In this document: piece after piece, positions 51,427-60,319 of the stretch
How the letters are laid out: every line of letters begins with the position of its first letter
Position numbering within the stretch: the first letter of the stretch is position 1
Assembly: GCA_040386335.1 (NCBI GenBank)
Contig: JAZKFT010000040.1
Location: 124,001-188,000 of the forward strand
Direction: 5' to 3'
DNA length: 64,000 bases
Origin: JAZKFT01 sp040386335
Lineage (GTDB): Bacteria; Bacteroidota; Bacteroidia; Chitinophagales; Chitinophagaceae
Program-made: the position numbers and the translations under genes
Notes under the pieces: generated by a model
Told to the model about the DNA's origin: nothing
What the model saw: only the letters and a program-made list of their open reading frames with translations
Database searches by the model: none

Positions 51427-54400
51427 ATGAATATTGAGGCGCTGAAGGATAAGTTTAAAAATGACCCCCGCATTTTCGAGATTGCGGACAAGCTGTCTTT
51501 TGCCCAAACCCAGCAAATACACCTTAATGGCCTCAACGGCAGCAGCAAAGAATGGGTGATGGATGCGGTATTTAATCATAAAGCCGCCGCCAAATTGACC
51601 CACCTGGTAATCCTCAGCGACCAGGAAGAAGCAGCCTATTTTCACAACACACTGGAGAACCTTACGAACGAGGCGCTTAACCTGTTTTATTTTCCCTCTT
51701 CTTTCAAAACAAAGAAAAATTATAAGCTGCTCAATAGCAGCCACGTGATGCTTCGAACGGAAGCGCTGACCAAATTAACGGCTGGCGGTGAGCGGAATAT
51801 CATCATTACCTACCCGGAAGCGCTGTTTGAAAAGGTGGTGTTGGCAAAAGAACTGGCGTCTAATATTATTTCCATTAAACAAGCCGAGGCCATTGATCTC
51901 AACGGCGTAATGGAACTCTTTGTGATGCTGGGTTTTGAGCGGACGGATTTTGTGTATGAGCCGGGACAGTTCGCCCTTCGCGGAGGTATCCTCGATATTT
52001 ATTCTTTCGGCAACGAAAAGCCCTACCGTATTGAGTTGTTTGGCAACGAGGTAGACAGCATCCGCATCTTTGATCCCGAAACACAGTTGAGCGAACGACG
52101 CCTGCTGCAGGTAAGCATTATTCCGAACGTAGATACCCAGTTTGAAAGCGGTGAGAAGATTCCGCTCCTCGAATTTTTGCCGGAAAATACTGCTGTATGG
52201 TGCAGCGACTGGAATTTTATTAAAGAAAGACTGGAGCAGGAAGAAGAGAACCTGGAAATTTTCCTCGCCTACCATGCCGACGACAAACCAGCAACTACGG
52301 ACGATGACGACCTGATGGAAAAAAAGCATGTGGGCTGGGATGATTTTGTAAAGGCTGCCGATATGGAGCCGCTTATTTTCAACCGCCACACCGTTCATTT
52401 TGCCAATGCAGATGGTGAACTGCCGGCCGATAGTGGCGAAAAAAGCAGGGTGCATTTCAGTACTAAGCCACAGCCATCATTCAATAGAAATTTTAACCTG
52501 TTGATTGCCGATCTCAAAAACTGGGAGAAGCAAAAATTTGATGTTTTTATTTTTGCCGAACAGGCCAAACAACTTGAACGGCTCTACACCATATTCAAAG
52601 ATCTCAATACGGAGATCAATTTTGTGCCGGTGCCTATTGCGATCCACGAAGGCTTTATTGAAGAAGACCTGAAAGTGGTTTGTTATACCGACCACCAGAT
52701 ATTTCAGCGCTACCACAAGTACAAAGTGAAGCAGGCTTTCAGTAAAAATAAAGCCCTTACTTTAAAAACACTTCGTGAACTGCAGCCCGGAGATTATGTA
52801 ACGCATATCGATCATGGCGTAGGCATTTACAGTGGTTTGCAAAAGATTGATGTGAATGGAAGAATGCAGGAAGCAGTCCGCCTGAGGTATAAAGACAATG
52901 ACCTGTTGTATGTAAATATTTCTTCATTACACAAGATCTCCAAGTTTACCGGTAAGGAAGGCAATGTGCCCAAGATGAACAAACTGGGCAGCGATGTATG
53001 GGTTAAGCTGAAAGAAAAGACCACCCGACAAATAAAAGATATTGCCGAAGACCTGATCAAACTATACGCTGAACGTAAGGCCCAGAAAGGGTTTGCGCAT
53101 GCGCCGGATAATTATATGCAGACCGAACTGGAAGCCAGTTTTATTTATGAAGACACACCCGACCAGGGCAAGGCTACCATTGACGTAAAGAACGATATGG
53201 AAAAAGAAAGCCCCATGGACCGCCTTGTGTGCGGTGATGTGGGCTTTGGTAAAACCGAGATCGCCATTCGTGCGGCGTTTAAAACATGCTGCGACAGCAA
53301 GCAGGCTGCGGTGCTTGTTCCAACAACGATCCTTGCCTATCAACACTATAAAACCTTTGAGGACCGGCTGAAAGATTTCCCGGTGAAAGTGGATTTTATC
53401 AACCGTTTTAAAAGCAGTAAAGAGAAAAAAGAAACCCTGCTGAAACTGGCCGAAGGCAAAATAGATATCATTATTGGCACCCATGCCTTGCTCGGTAAAG
53501 ACGTTAAGTTTAAGGATCTGGGCATCATGATCATAGATGAGGAACAGAAGTTTGGCGTAGCCGCAAAGGAGAAATTAAAGACCATTCGCACTACGGTAGA
53601 CTGTCTTACACTCACAGCTACGCCCATCCCAAGAACCTTGCAGTTTAGCCTGATGGGAGCGAGGGACTTGAGCATTATTAACACGCCACCGCCCAACCGC
53701 CAGCCGGTGCAAACGGAGGCCCATACTTTTAACGAAGACTTTATCCGGGAAGCCATTTACTTTGAAACCGAACGTGGTGGCCAGGTATTCTTTATTCATA
53801 ACAGGGTACAGAGTCTACCCGAAATGGCCGGCTTGATCCGCGGGCTTTGCCCGGATATCAGTGTTGCTTTTGCACATGGTCAAATGGAAGGCGACCAGCT
53901 GGAAGATACCATTCTCGACTTTATGGATCGCCGCTACGATGTTCTCGTGTGCACTAATATTGTGGAAAGCGGCGTGGACATTCCCAACGTAAATACCATT
54001 ATCATCAATAATGCCCACCAGTTTGGCCTCAGCGATCTTCACCAGCTTCGTGGCCGTGTGGGACGTAGCAATAAGAAGGCATTCTGCTATTTACTGGCGC
54101 CCAGTCTCAGCACACTGCCGAGCGACAGCCGCAAGCGTCTCAACACGCTGGAGCAATTCAGCGACCTGGGTAGCGGTTTCCAGATCGCTATGCGTGATTT
54201 GGATATTCGCGGAGCCGGCAATATGTTGGGCGGCGAGCAAAGTGGTTTTATCGCCGAGATTGGCTTTGAGATGTACCACAAAATTCTCGACGAAGCCATT
54301 AAAGACTTGAAGCGGAAGAAATTCCGTGATGTGTTTAAGGAAGAGATCAGCCAGCAGGAAGATTTTGTAAACGACTGCACCATTGATACCGACCTGGAAA

Positions 54401-54834
54401 TACTGATACCGGATTCGTATGTAGAAAATATTACCGAACGTCTCGTGTTGTATACACGGCTCGATAATTACGATACCGAAGAAGACCTGCAATATTTCCA
54501 TGGCGAAATGACCGACCGCTTTGGTAAAATGCCGCAGCAGGTGGAGGATCTTTTTACCACCGTTCGGTGCCGCAAACTGGCCGTGGAACTGGGTTTCGAG
54601 AAACTGTTACTGAAGGACGAAACCATGAAATGCTTCTTTGTAAGCAACCATGAATCGCCCTATTTCCAGAGTAGCACTTTTACCCAAATACTGCAATTCA
54701 TCAATACACAGGTAAACAACGCGAAACTGAAGCAGGTAGGCGTTAACGGTATCCTGGTGGTGGACCGTATCAAATCGATGACCGATATCCATAAATTTTT
54801 AAGCCGGATGCAGGGCTTTGTAAAGCCTGCTTAG
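51427..54834 (+). CDS. mfd: Transcription-repair coupling factor
   Basis: A 1135-residue Mfd. The start MNIEALKDKFKNDPRIFEIA (51427) is the family N-terminus; the upstream Met at 51364 adds residues overlapping the promoter. Order: UvrB-homology region (YEPGQFALRGGILDIYSFGN), RNA polymerase-interacting domain (GDYVTHIDHGVGIYSGLQKI), RecG-like helicase core with Walker A GDVGFGKTEIAIRA, IIDEEQ, TATPIPRTL and QLRGRVGRS, and the C-terminal TRCF domain. It removes stalled RNA polymerase at lesions and recruits UvrA. Confidence 0.97.
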   Translation: MNIEALKDKFKNDPRIFEIADKLSFAQTQQIHLNGLNGSSKEWVMDAVFNHKAAAKLTHLVILSDQEEAAYFHNTLENLTNEALNLFYFPSSFKTKKNYKLLNSSHVMLRTEALTKLTAGGERNIIITYPEALFEKVVLAKELASNIISIKQAEAIDLNGVMELFVMLGFERTDFVYEPGQFALRGGILDIYSFGNEKPYRIELFGNEVDSIRIFDPETQLSERRLLQVSIIPNVDTQFESGEKIPLLEFLPENTAVWCSDWNFIKERLEQEEENLEIFLAYHADDKPATTDDDDLMEKKHVGWDDFVKAADMEPLIFNRHTVHFANADGELPADSGEKSRVHFSTKPQPSFNRNFNLLIADLKNWEKQKFDVFIFAEQAKQLERLYTIFKDLNTEINFVPVPIAIHEGFIEEDLKVVCYTDHQIFQRYHKYKVKQAFSKNKALTLKTLRELQPGDYVTHIDHGVGIYSGLQKIDVNGRMQEAVRLRYKDNDLLYVNISSLHKISKFTGKEGNVPKMNKLGSDVWVKLKEKTTRQIKDIAEDLIKLYAERKAQKGFAHAPDNYMQTELEASFIYEDTPDQGKATIDVKNDMEKESPMDRLVCGDVGFGKTEIAIRAAFKTCCDSKQAAVLVPTTILAYQHYKTFEDRLKDFPVKVDFINRFKSSKEKKETLLKLAEGKIDIIIGTHALLGKDVKFKDLGIMIIDEEQKFGVAAKEKLKTIRTTVDCLTLTATPIPRTLQFSLMGARDLSIINTPPPNRQPVQTEAHTFNEDFIREAIYFETERGGQVFFIHNRVQSLPEMAGLIRGLCPDISVAFAHGQMEGDQLEDTILDFMDRRYDVLVCTNIVESGVDIPNVNTIIINNAHQFGLSDLHQLRGRVGRSNKKAFCYLLAPSLSTLPSDSRKRLNTLEQFSDLGSGFQIAMRDLDIRGAGNMLGGEQSGFIAEIGFEMYHKILDEAIKDLKRKKFRDVFKEEISQQEDFVNDCTIDTDLEILIPDSYVENITERLVLYTRLDNYDTEEDLQYFHGEMTDRFGKMPQQVEDLFTTVRCRKLAVELGFEKLLLKDETMKCFFVSNHESPYFQSSTFTQILQFINTQVNNAKLKQVGVNGILVVDRIKSMTDIHKFLSRMQGFVKPA

Positions 54835-54840
54835 TTAATT

Positions 54841-54888
54841 TATATTTCGCCAAATGTGGTAGGCGGGAAGCACATTTGGCGAAATATA
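54841..54888. repeat. Perfect 18-bp palindrome downstream of mfd (repeat P1)
   Basis: TATATTTCGCCAAATGTG (54841-54858) and its exact complement (54871-54888) enclose a 12-base spacer. It starts 6 bases after the mfd stop and may end mfd transcription, but the arm sequence recurs upstream of the ATPase gene, so it is likely part of that unit. Confidence 0.85.
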
Positions 54889-54981
54889 GATGAGCCAAAT
54901 GTTTCCTGCTCTTTTTATTTCCTGGCTAATCTGGATGCCTAAACTTACCAGGATACTTCTTTCGTAGTATTAGTTTAATTT

Positions 54982-55029
54982 TATATTCCGCCAAATGTGG
55001 CTTATTTTTTATAGATTTGGCGAAATATA
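54982..55029. repeat. Second copy of the palindrome, at the ATPase promoter (repeat P2)
   Basis: TATATTCCGCCAAAT (54982-54996) and ATTTGGCGAAATATA (55015-55029), one mismatch between the arms and 18 bases between them. Consensus arm as in P1. It ends 5 bases before the ATPase ATG and covers its likely -7 element. Confidence 0.8.
55012..55019 (+). promoter_or_regulatory. -7 element of the ATPase gene, inside repeat P2
   Basis: TAGATTTG fits TAnnTTTG, 15 bases before the ATG at 55035. Half of it lies in the right arm of P2, so a protein bound to P2 would block it. Confidence 0.45.
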
Positions 55030-55034
55030 AAATC

Positions 55035-56462
55035 ATGGAGATAATAGGACGCCATGAAGAAATGCAGGCTTTGCAGGAGTTGGTTGAAAGTTCTGCCTCC
55101 GAGTTTTTAGCCGTATCGGGAAGAAGGAGGGTCGGGAAAACTTTCCTCATCAGGAAGTTCTTTAAAGATCACCTGGTATTTGATTGTAGCGGACTGCATG
55201 AGCAAAATCAACAACAACAACTTGAAAATTTCAGGGACGCATTATCAGAAAGCACCGGATCAAAGAAAGATATCCAGGTGCCGGGAACCTGGCTCCAGGC
55301 ATTTTCCCTATTAAAAGAATACATCAATTCCATAAAAGGGAATAAAAGAAAGGTGGTTTTCCTGGACGAACTTCCCTGGTTCGAAACGCCCCGCTCGGGA
55401 TTTAAGGCCGCGCTTGACAATTTCTGGAATAACTACTGTACCATACGGAATGACATCATACTCGTGATTTGTGGATCGGCAGCATCCTGGATCATAAAAA
55501 ACATCATCAACGACAGGGGCGGGTTTCACAACAGGGTTACGAGGCAAATAGGCCTGCAGCCTTTTACATTGGCAGAAACAAGGGCCTTTTTGAAAAGGAA
55601 AAGGGTAATGCTGGGAGACTACGATGTGTTACAATTATACATGGCCCTGGGTGGCATTCCTTTTTATTTAAAGCAGGTAAGGCCGGGACAAAGCGTGGCG
55701 CAAATCATTGATTTTCTTTTTTTTCAAAAGCTATCTCCATTTAGAAACGAGTTTGACAACCTGTACGCATCACTGTTCAAAAATTTCTCCTGGCATGTAG
55801 AGGTTGTAAAAGCCCTGTCCACAAAAGACAGGGGTATGACCAGAGAAGAAATTATTGCCATTTCCAGGCTAAGTAGCGGGGGAGGCTTCACCACCATTCT
55901 CAACGAGCTGAGTGAAAGTGGTTTTATAAGTGTACATATGCCTTACAAAAATGTGCGGAAAGAAACCCTCTACCGGCTAAGCGATGAGTTTTCCCTGTTC
56001 TATTTTAAATTCCTGGATGGCAAAAGCAAAGCCACCGGGTGGATGCAAAAAGCCGGGCAACAGACTTTTAAAATATGGTGTGGTAATGCCTTTGAGAATG
56101 TTTGCCTGAAGCACATCCGCCAGATCAAGTCGGCTTTGGGAATCACGGGCATATATACCGAAGAGGCTTCCTGGCATTACAAGGGAAATAAACATGAAGA
56201 GGGTTCCCAAATAGACCTGCTGATAGATAGGGCAGACAATTGCATCAACCTTTGCGAGATGAAATTTTATGCCGCTGTATTCGAAATAAATAAAGCCTAT
56301 GCGGGAACATTACAAAAGAAACTCTCGGTATTTACAACGCAAACCAAAACGAGGAAAAATATTTTTCTTACAATGGTAACTACTTACGGGGTGGCCAATA
56401 ACGAATACAAACTTGGCATGGTAAGTAATACAGTAACCATGGATGCCTTGTTCGCAGGGTAA
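55035..56462 (+). CDS. AAA ATPase fused to a PD-(D/E)XK nuclease-like domain (ATPase_2/DUF234 family)
   Basis: A 475-residue protein. The ATG at 55035 (MEIIGRHEEMQAL) gives the usual IGR-E-E start; an upstream TTG at 55017 lies in the palindrome. Walker A is SGRRRVGKTFL (about 28-38), Walker B is VVFLDELPW (near 115), followed by sensor ILVICGSAASWI. A winged-helix region follows (MTREEIIAISRL, ILNELSESGFISV). The end has GSQIDLLIDR then INLCEMKFY (about 390-410), the D...ExK pattern of PD-(D/E)XK nucleases, as in DUF234. The function of the family is unknown. It is a lone gene behind two palindromes. Confidence 0.88.
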   Translation: MEIIGRHEEMQALQELVESSASEFLAVSGRRRVGKTFLIRKFFKDHLVFDCSGLHEQNQQQQLENFRDALSESTGSKKDIQVPGTWLQAFSLLKEYINSIKGNKRKVVFLDELPWFETPRSGFKAALDNFWNNYCTIRNDIILVICGSAASWIIKNIINDRGGFHNRVTRQIGLQPFTLAETRAFLKRKRVMLGDYDVLQLYMALGGIPFYLKQVRPGQSVAQIIDFLFFQKLSPFRNEFDNLYASLFKNFSWHVEVVKALSTKDRGMTREEIIAISRLSSGGGFTTILNELSESGFISVHMPYKNVRKETLYRLSDEFSLFYFKFLDGKSKATGWMQKAGQQTFKIWCGNAFENVCLKHIRQIKSALGITGIYTEEASWHYKGNKHEEGSQIDLLIDRADNCINLCEMKFYAAVFEINKAYAGTLQKKLSVFTTQTKTRKNIFLTMVTTYGVANNEYKLGMVSNTVTMDALFAG

Positions 56463-56480
56463 TGCCTGGAATGGGGGCAC

Positions 56481-56513
56481 AAAAAAACCTCCACATTTTT
56501 CAATGCAGAGGTC
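56481..56513 (-). terminator. Terminator of the 68-residue gene
   Basis: On the minus strand ACCTCTGCATT, loop, AATGTGGAGGT with one mismatch, then T7. It lies 25 bases past the stop at 56538 and between convergent genes. Confidence 0.8.
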
Positions 56514-56537
56514 AATCTCTTTGTAATTCAGCAAGAA

Positions 56538-56744
56538 CTAAAATCCTTTCTTAGCCACGCCATCGGCAATAGCTTGTAATGCTTTGGCTTCGTTCATAAT
56601 GGCTGCCATTTTATTGCCTTTACCATCGTTGCCGGTTGCCATATAACCGCCTTTGGCAGTCTTGGTAACAACAGCATCATGCATCGGCACATTTTTCTCT
56701 TTTGTTTTGAGGCAATATGCTTTGATCATTTTGGAAGTGTCCAT
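56538..56744 (-). CDS. DUF5679-like small protein, cysteine-poor
   Basis: A 68-residue protein: KAYCLKTKEKNVPMHDAVVT then KTAKGGYMATGNDGKGNKMA. The order Y-C-x-K ... M-x-D-A ... G ... A-T-x-G resembles DUF5679, a small zinc-ribbon family, but only one Cys is left, so no zinc site can form. The rest is helical (IMNEAKALQAIADGVAKKGF). The function is unknown. It has its own terminator and an upstream region of short repeats. Confidence 0.6.
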   Translation of the reverse strand: MDTSKMIKAYCLKTKEKNVPMHDAVVTKTAKGGYMATGNDGKGNKMAAIMNEAKALQAIADGVAKKGF

Positions 56745-56873
56745 AGTTTGTTTGTTTTTGAGTTAGTAAAAATGAACCGCTCAGCTTAAAAAAGAGGATG
56801 CGGGGTAGAATTTATTGGTGTAAGTTAAAATAACTGTACCATATATCGAAACCGGTGTGGATAACCTATGGAA

Positions 56874-57027
56874 CCAGTTGGCAGTGGGTCAGTTGGCAGT
56901 TGGCAATCCAACTTCAACCAGCCCGCCACATCTCAGCAATTATCAGGCCATCTAACTGAACACTTTATTTAGAAATAGTTTGGTCGTTACAAGCAGTTTG
57001 CCAACTGCCAACTGCCCAACTGCTAAC
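56874..57027. repeat. Inverted pair of CAGTTGGCAGTTGGCA-type repeats
   Basis: CCAGTTGGCAGTGGGTCAGT and TGGCAGTTGGCAA (56874-56907) face GCAGTTTGCCAACTGCCAAC and TGCCCAACTGCTAAC (56993-57027). The copies are degenerate inverted repeats about 85 bases apart, just past the gyrB stop. Confidence 0.6.
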
Positions 57028-57035
57028 TAAAAATC

Positions 57036-59009
57036 TTACACGTCTATCTTAGCATACCGCGCATGTGTCTCAATAAATTCGCGGCGTGGCGGTACTTCGT
57101 CGCCCATTAACATGCTAAATACACGGTCGGCTTCGGCTGCACTCTCGATCGTAATTTGCTTCAACAGACGGAACTCCGGATTCATGGTCGTATCCCATAG
57201 CTGTGATGCATTCATTTCTCCCAAACCCTTGTACCGCTGTATGTTAACGCTATCTTCCTTACCGTGGGCCAATCTTAAAGTCACCTCTTTTCGTTGTACT
57301 TCGTTCCAGGCGTATGCCTGTTCTTTTCCTTTTTTTACCAGGTAAAGTGGGGGCTGTGCGATGTACACATAACCTTGCTCTACCAGTTCCTTCATGTACC
57401 GGAAAATAAAAGTGAGGATCAATGTGGCAATATGGCTTCCGTCCACATCGGCATCCGTCATGATCACCAGTTTGTGGTAACGGAGTTTACTGATGTCCAG
57501 CGCTTTGGGGTCTTCAACAGTGCCGATTTTTACACCCAATGCCGTAAACATGTTGCGGATTTCCTCATTGTCGTAGATCTTATGCTCCATGGCTTTTTCC
57601 ACATTCAGTATTTTTCCACGCAGCGGAAGTATGGCCTGGAAGCTCCTGTCGCGGCCTTGTTTGGCGGTTCCGCCGGCCGAATCTCCCTCCACCAGGAACA
57701 GTTCACATTTTTCAGGATCCTTCTCGGAACAATCAGCCAGTTTGCCGGGCATACCGCCTCCGCTGAGTACACTTTTACGCTGTACCATTTCACGGGCTTT
57801 TTTGGCAGCTGCCCTGGCCTGTGCGGCCAATATTACCTTTTGTATGATGGTTTTTGCTTCTCTTGGATTTTCTTCCAGGTAAGCTTCAAGGGTACGGCTG
57901 AGGGTGCTGTCTACCACACCCATCACGTCGCTGTTACCCAGCTTGGTTTTTGTTTGTCCTTCAAACTGGGGTTCAGGCACTTTTACGCTGATAACGCTGC
58001 TCAATCCTTCCCTGAAGTCATCGCCCTCAATCTCTACCTTGGCCTTTTCGAACAGGCCATTTTTATCGCCATAGCTTTTAAACACACGGGTAATACTGCG
58101 GCGGAACCCCGCAACGTGTGTACCACCTTCGATGGTATTGATATTGTTTACATAACTGAAAATGTGCTCGCTGTAGCCTGTATTGTAACTCATGGCCACT
58201 TCTACAGCCACATTGCTTTTTTCATCCCGGCCTTCGCAAAAAATAATGGCTGGAAGGATGGGGTTGCGGTTTGCGGCCTTATCCAACATTTCCACGAATT
58301 CCACAATACCACCTTCACTAAAAAATATTTTTGAATAAGGCTTGCCATCATCTTCCAGTTCCCGCAGGTCGGTCATCGAAATACGAATGCCTTTATTCAG
58401 GTAACTCAATTCGCGAAGACGACCCTCGAGGATCTCCCTGTTATAGATCAGCGATTGGAAAATGGTACCGTCGGGCCAAAATTGAACACGGGTGCCATGT
58501 TCGTCGCTTACCCCAATTTCCCGAACTGCGTATTCGGGTTTGCCTTCGTGGTAGGTTTGTTCAAATACTTTGCCTTCTCTTTTTACCGTTACGTGAAGTG
58601 TGGAACTTAAGGCGTTTACACAACTTACACCCACACCATGCAAACCACCGCTCACTTTATAGCTGCCTTTGTCGAATTTGCCACCTGCGTGAAGCACGGT
58701 CATTACTACTTCCAAAGCACTGCGGTTTTCCTTGGTGTGCATACCAGTCGGTATACCGCGGCCATCGTCCTGAACGGTAATGCTGTTGTCTTCGTTAATA
58801 ACCACCTCAATATGGGTGCAATAGCCGGCGAGGGCTTCATCTATGGAGTTGTCCACCACTTCGTAAACAAGGTGGTGCAGGCCTTTGACGCCGACATCGC
58901 CTATGTACATGGCCGGGCGTTTTCTCACCGCTTCTAAACCTTCTAAAACCTGGATACTGTCGGCACCGTAACTGCCTTGCTGTGGTTGTTCTGATTTTTC
59001 TGTGCTCAT
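57036..59009 (-). CDS. gyrB: DNA gyrase subunit B
   Basis: A 657-residue type IIA topoisomerase B subunit. The GHKL ATPase domain shows VLEGLEAVRKRPAMYIGD, YEVVDNSIDEALAG, DDGRGIPTGMH and GGLHGVGVSCVNALS. The transducer and TOPRIM domain follow with LFLVEGDSAGGTAKQGRDR, ILPLRGKILNVEKA and MTDADVDGSHIATL. The end QRYKGLGEMNASQLWDTTMN and RYAKIDV is that of GyrB rather than ParE. It introduces negative supercoils with GyrA. It has its own promoter at 59086-59116. Confidence 0.96.
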   Translation of the reverse strand: MSTEKSEQPQQGSYGADSIQVLEGLEAVRKRPAMYIGDVGVKGLHHLVYEVVDNSIDEALAGYCTHIEVVINEDNSITVQDDGRGIPTGMHTKENRSALEVVMTVLHAGGKFDKGSYKVSGGLHGVGVSCVNALSSTLHVTVKREGKVFEQTYHEGKPEYAVREIGVSDEHGTRVQFWPDGTIFQSLIYNREILEGRLRELSYLNKGIRISMTDLRELEDDGKPYSKIFFSEGGIVEFVEMLDKAANRNPILPAIIFCEGRDEKSNVAVEVAMSYNTGYSEHIFSYVNNINTIEGGTHVAGFRRSITRVFKSYGDKNGLFEKAKVEIEGDDFREGLSSVISVKVPEPQFEGQTKTKLGNSDVMGVVDSTLSRTLEAYLEENPREAKTIIQKVILAAQARAAAKKAREMVQRKSVLSGGGMPGKLADCSEKDPEKCELFLVEGDSAGGTAKQGRDRSFQAILPLRGKILNVEKAMEHKIYDNEEIRNMFTALGVKIGTVEDPKALDISKLRYHKLVIMTDADVDGSHIATLILTFIFRYMKELVEQGYVYIAQPPLYLVKKGKEQAYAWNEVQRKEVTLRLAHGKEDSVNIQRYKGLGEMNASQLWDTTMNPEFRLLKQITIESAAEADRVFSMLMGDEVPPRREFIETHARYAKIDV

Positions 59010-59085
59010 GGTTATTGCAAGCCTTTCTGCCCGGTGTTACCCGGGATTATTTTTGGGTAGATTTTTTGTCTTTTTCGACTATGGG

Positions 59086-59116
59086 CAAATGTAGCAATAA
59101 CAAGGGGTTCAGCCAA
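59086..59116 (-). promoter_or_regulatory. gyrB promoter
   Basis: Minus-strand TTG (59114-59116), 20 bases, TACATTTG (59086-59093): a good consensus match giving a leader of about 70 bases to the start at 59009. Confidence 0.6.
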
Positions 59117-59186
59117 TTATAATCAGGCTTTAAACGGCAGTTTTTTCCACCGGAAATCCACGTTTTAAGGCTGTTGATAATTGGCT
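59111..59186. repeat. Long-range 10-bp inverted repeat over the gyrB -33 region
   Basis: AGCCAATTAT (59111-59120) and ATAATTGGCT (59177-59186) are exact complements 56 bases apart. The first arm covers the -33 element of gyrB. Confidence 0.5.
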
Positions 59187-59365
59187 TTAACCGGGAGGGA
59201 AAACTAAAGGGATTTGAGGTCAATGACATCATCTGTATAAAGATAGGTTTCACTGTGCCAATTGTTCGAATTACAGAAACTCAATCGTAGTAAGACTTTC
59301 GCTGGTTTCCCTGGGTGAAAGCCCGGAAAGCGGCAATGGAATTGCATTGGAGAATGATAATAATC

Positions 59366-60112
59366 CTACTTGGGCGATACTTCCGAAGCTGTATAAAATT
59401 TTAACCCGATTCTGTTGGCGAAGGAAAGTATATGGCGGAGCCTTCCATCAGAAATGGAATAGGAGGCGGGGTTGGAACTATTGATCTGGTGGGCACAAAA
59501 TACCAGGCAGTTGCTATTTTGCTTAGTACCCATCATTAACCGCTCCACCAACTGGATGGATTTGTTTGCTTTTTCATCTATCACAAGGCCATAGAGCAAT
59601 GGATTGTAGTTAGATCCTGTGCAGCTCTTTGAATAATCTTTTGTACCGTTAAGAGCACGCAGACTTTTAAAATACTGCCACAAGGCTAAGTCCAGTTCGG
59701 GCAACCTTGAACCATAAGGGTACGCAAAACTGGTTGGATAAAATCCATCCTTGTTCATTTGACGGAGCCCTTCTGCTATTTCTTTTTGTACCAAAGTCTG
59801 AATACCCCAGCGCTGTATGTAGCGGGTAAGATCGGGGTGGTTCAGGGTGTGAAACCCAATTTCGTGACCACGGCTTTGTATGGTATGCAGCTTTGCTTTT
59901 TGCCCTGCATCGAGCCGGTTATAGTTGGAAATATAAAAAGTAGCTTTTACTCCAAATGAATCCAGCGTGGGCAGGTAGTCGTACCAGTCATTTACAGAGT
60001 AATCGTCAAAAGTAAGTACAATGCCGGCCTGGGGAACTGAGCCTGGCCTTGCGTACTTTTTGCAGGATGCACATAATGTTAGCACCACTGCGGTAAGCAG
60101 TAATTTGTTCAT
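59366..60112 (-). CDS. Polysaccharide deacetylase family lipoprotein (carbohydrate esterase 4)
   Basis: A 248-residue lipoprotein (MNKLLLTAVVLTLCASC). The NodB domain is intact: IVLTFDDYSVNDW gives the catalytic Asp-Asp, IGFHTLNHPDL gives the HxxxH zinc motif and FAYPYGSRLP is motif 3. LVFCAHQIN near the end supplies the last histidine. It would remove N- or O-acetyl groups from glycans such as chitin fragments or peptidoglycan at the cell surface. It differs from the deacetylase-like half of the GH9 fusion, where motif 1 is altered. Confidence 0.88.
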   Translation of the reverse strand: MNKLLLTAVVLTLCASCKKYARPGSVPQAGIVLTFDDYSVNDWYDYLPTLDSFGVKATFYISNYNRLDAGQKAKLHTIQSRGHEIGFHTLNHPDLTRYIQRWGIQTLVQKEIAEGLRQMNKDGFYPTSFAYPYGSRLPELDLALWQYFKSLRALNGTKDYSKSCTGSNYNPLLYGLVIDEKANKSIQLVERLMMGTKQNSNCLVFCAHQINSSNPASYSISDGRLRHILSFANRIGLKFYTASEVSPK

Positions 60113-60319
60113 TTTAGGTTCAGGGGGGTAAAGCAGGGTTATTTTAAGGGGTACTCAGGGTGTGTTAAAAGAGGAATTTCTCAGGCAGGCCTTCGCAATA
60201 TGCAAATTTTTTTTGAAAAAGTGATTGGACATCTTCTGCATCATCGAAATCTTGCCTGGCAGGACATTTGTTTGGGTAAAAGACGGCTATTTGTGCCTTC
60301 AAAGGTTTTATTTTGGAAG

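Larger units (their letters stand above)
59010..59365. other. 356-base stretch between gyrB and the deacetylase gene
   Basis: It holds the gyrB leader and promoter, a long-range inverted repeat (59111-59186) and about 180 bases in which I recognise nothing. The minus-strand frame at 59047-59253 shows no protein-like features. Confidence 0.6.

Noticed and set aside
57294..58334. 346-residue open frame on the plus strand
   Set aside because: It is antisense to gyrB, rich in His/Phe/Cys as expected for a shadow frame, and has no protein-like motifs.
59047..59253. 68-residue minus-strand frame upstream of gyrB
   Set aside because: It covers the gyrB promoter and leader and shows no protein-like pattern.
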